Below are positions 5,105-5,105 of a DNA stretch of 5,105 nt, piece by piece. Location of the stretch: contig QIDL01000322.1 of assembly GCA_003228415.1 (NCBI GenBank), positions 1 through 5,105 on the forward strand. The letters are read 5' to 3'. The DNA is from Gammaproteobacteria bacterium (GTDB lineage Bacteria > Pseudomonadota > Gammaproteobacteria > Pseudomonadales > Azotimanducaceae). A program made the translations under genes and the position numbers. The notes beneath the pieces are model-generated. The model was not told the origin of the DNA. It did not search any database and saw nothing but the letters and a program-made list of their open reading frames with translations. Each line of letters opens with the position of its first letter. Position 1 is the first letter of the stretch.

Positions 5105-5105
5105 G

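Noticed and set aside
1..5105. CRISPR arrays, tRNA or rRNA genes, insertion sequences, toxin-antitoxin or phage modules
   Set aside because: I saw no regular direct repeats, RNA-gene landmarks, transposase motifs or mobile-element ends; gaps between genes are short and accounted for.

Overview
The window comes from a fairly GC-rich bacterium. The Gram-negative-style secreted binding protein, the Shine-Dalgarno sites and the SsuB/TauB-type transporter suit a proteobacterium, but no marker gene fixes the taxon. Every gene I can support lies on the minus strand, so transcription runs from the right end of the window to the left.

In transcription order the layout is as follows. (1) The C-terminal 273 codons of a protein that looks like the end of a TIM-barrel glycoside-hydrolase-type enzyme plus a beta-rich C-terminal domain; its start lies beyond the right edge. 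(2) An 84-bp gap with an 8-bp-arm inverted repeat overlapping a possible -35 element. (3) A GntR-family repressor with a UTRA-like effector domain (HutC type). (4) A 123-bp leader carrying two adjacent perfect palindromes and a strong Shine-Dalgarno site. (5) Four tightly packed genes of a NitT/TauT-type (nitrate/sulfonate/taurine-like) ABC importer: a secreted periplasmic binding protein, an ATPase, one complete permease, and a second, different permease that runs off the left edge.

The transporter genes are separated by 4 nt or overlap by 8 and 4 bp, so they almost certainly form one translationally coupled unit. Two related but distinct permeases imply a heterodimeric membrane channel, whereas SsuC and TauC act as homodimers. 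A very strong GC-rich hairpin sits just after the binding-protein stop codon, inside the first codons of the ATPase gene. This suits differential expression, with much binding protein and little ATPase and permease. The repressor between the enzyme-like gene and the importer suggests a local regulon for uptake, and perhaps processing, of one compound. The substrate cannot be read from the sequence.

No RNA genes, insertion sequences, CRISPR arrays or convincing intrinsic terminators were seen. The most interesting points are the non-coding dyads, the hairpin embedded in a coding sequence, the twin permeases with a shared N-terminal tail motif, and the unusual pairing of a hydrolase-like enzyme with this importer class.
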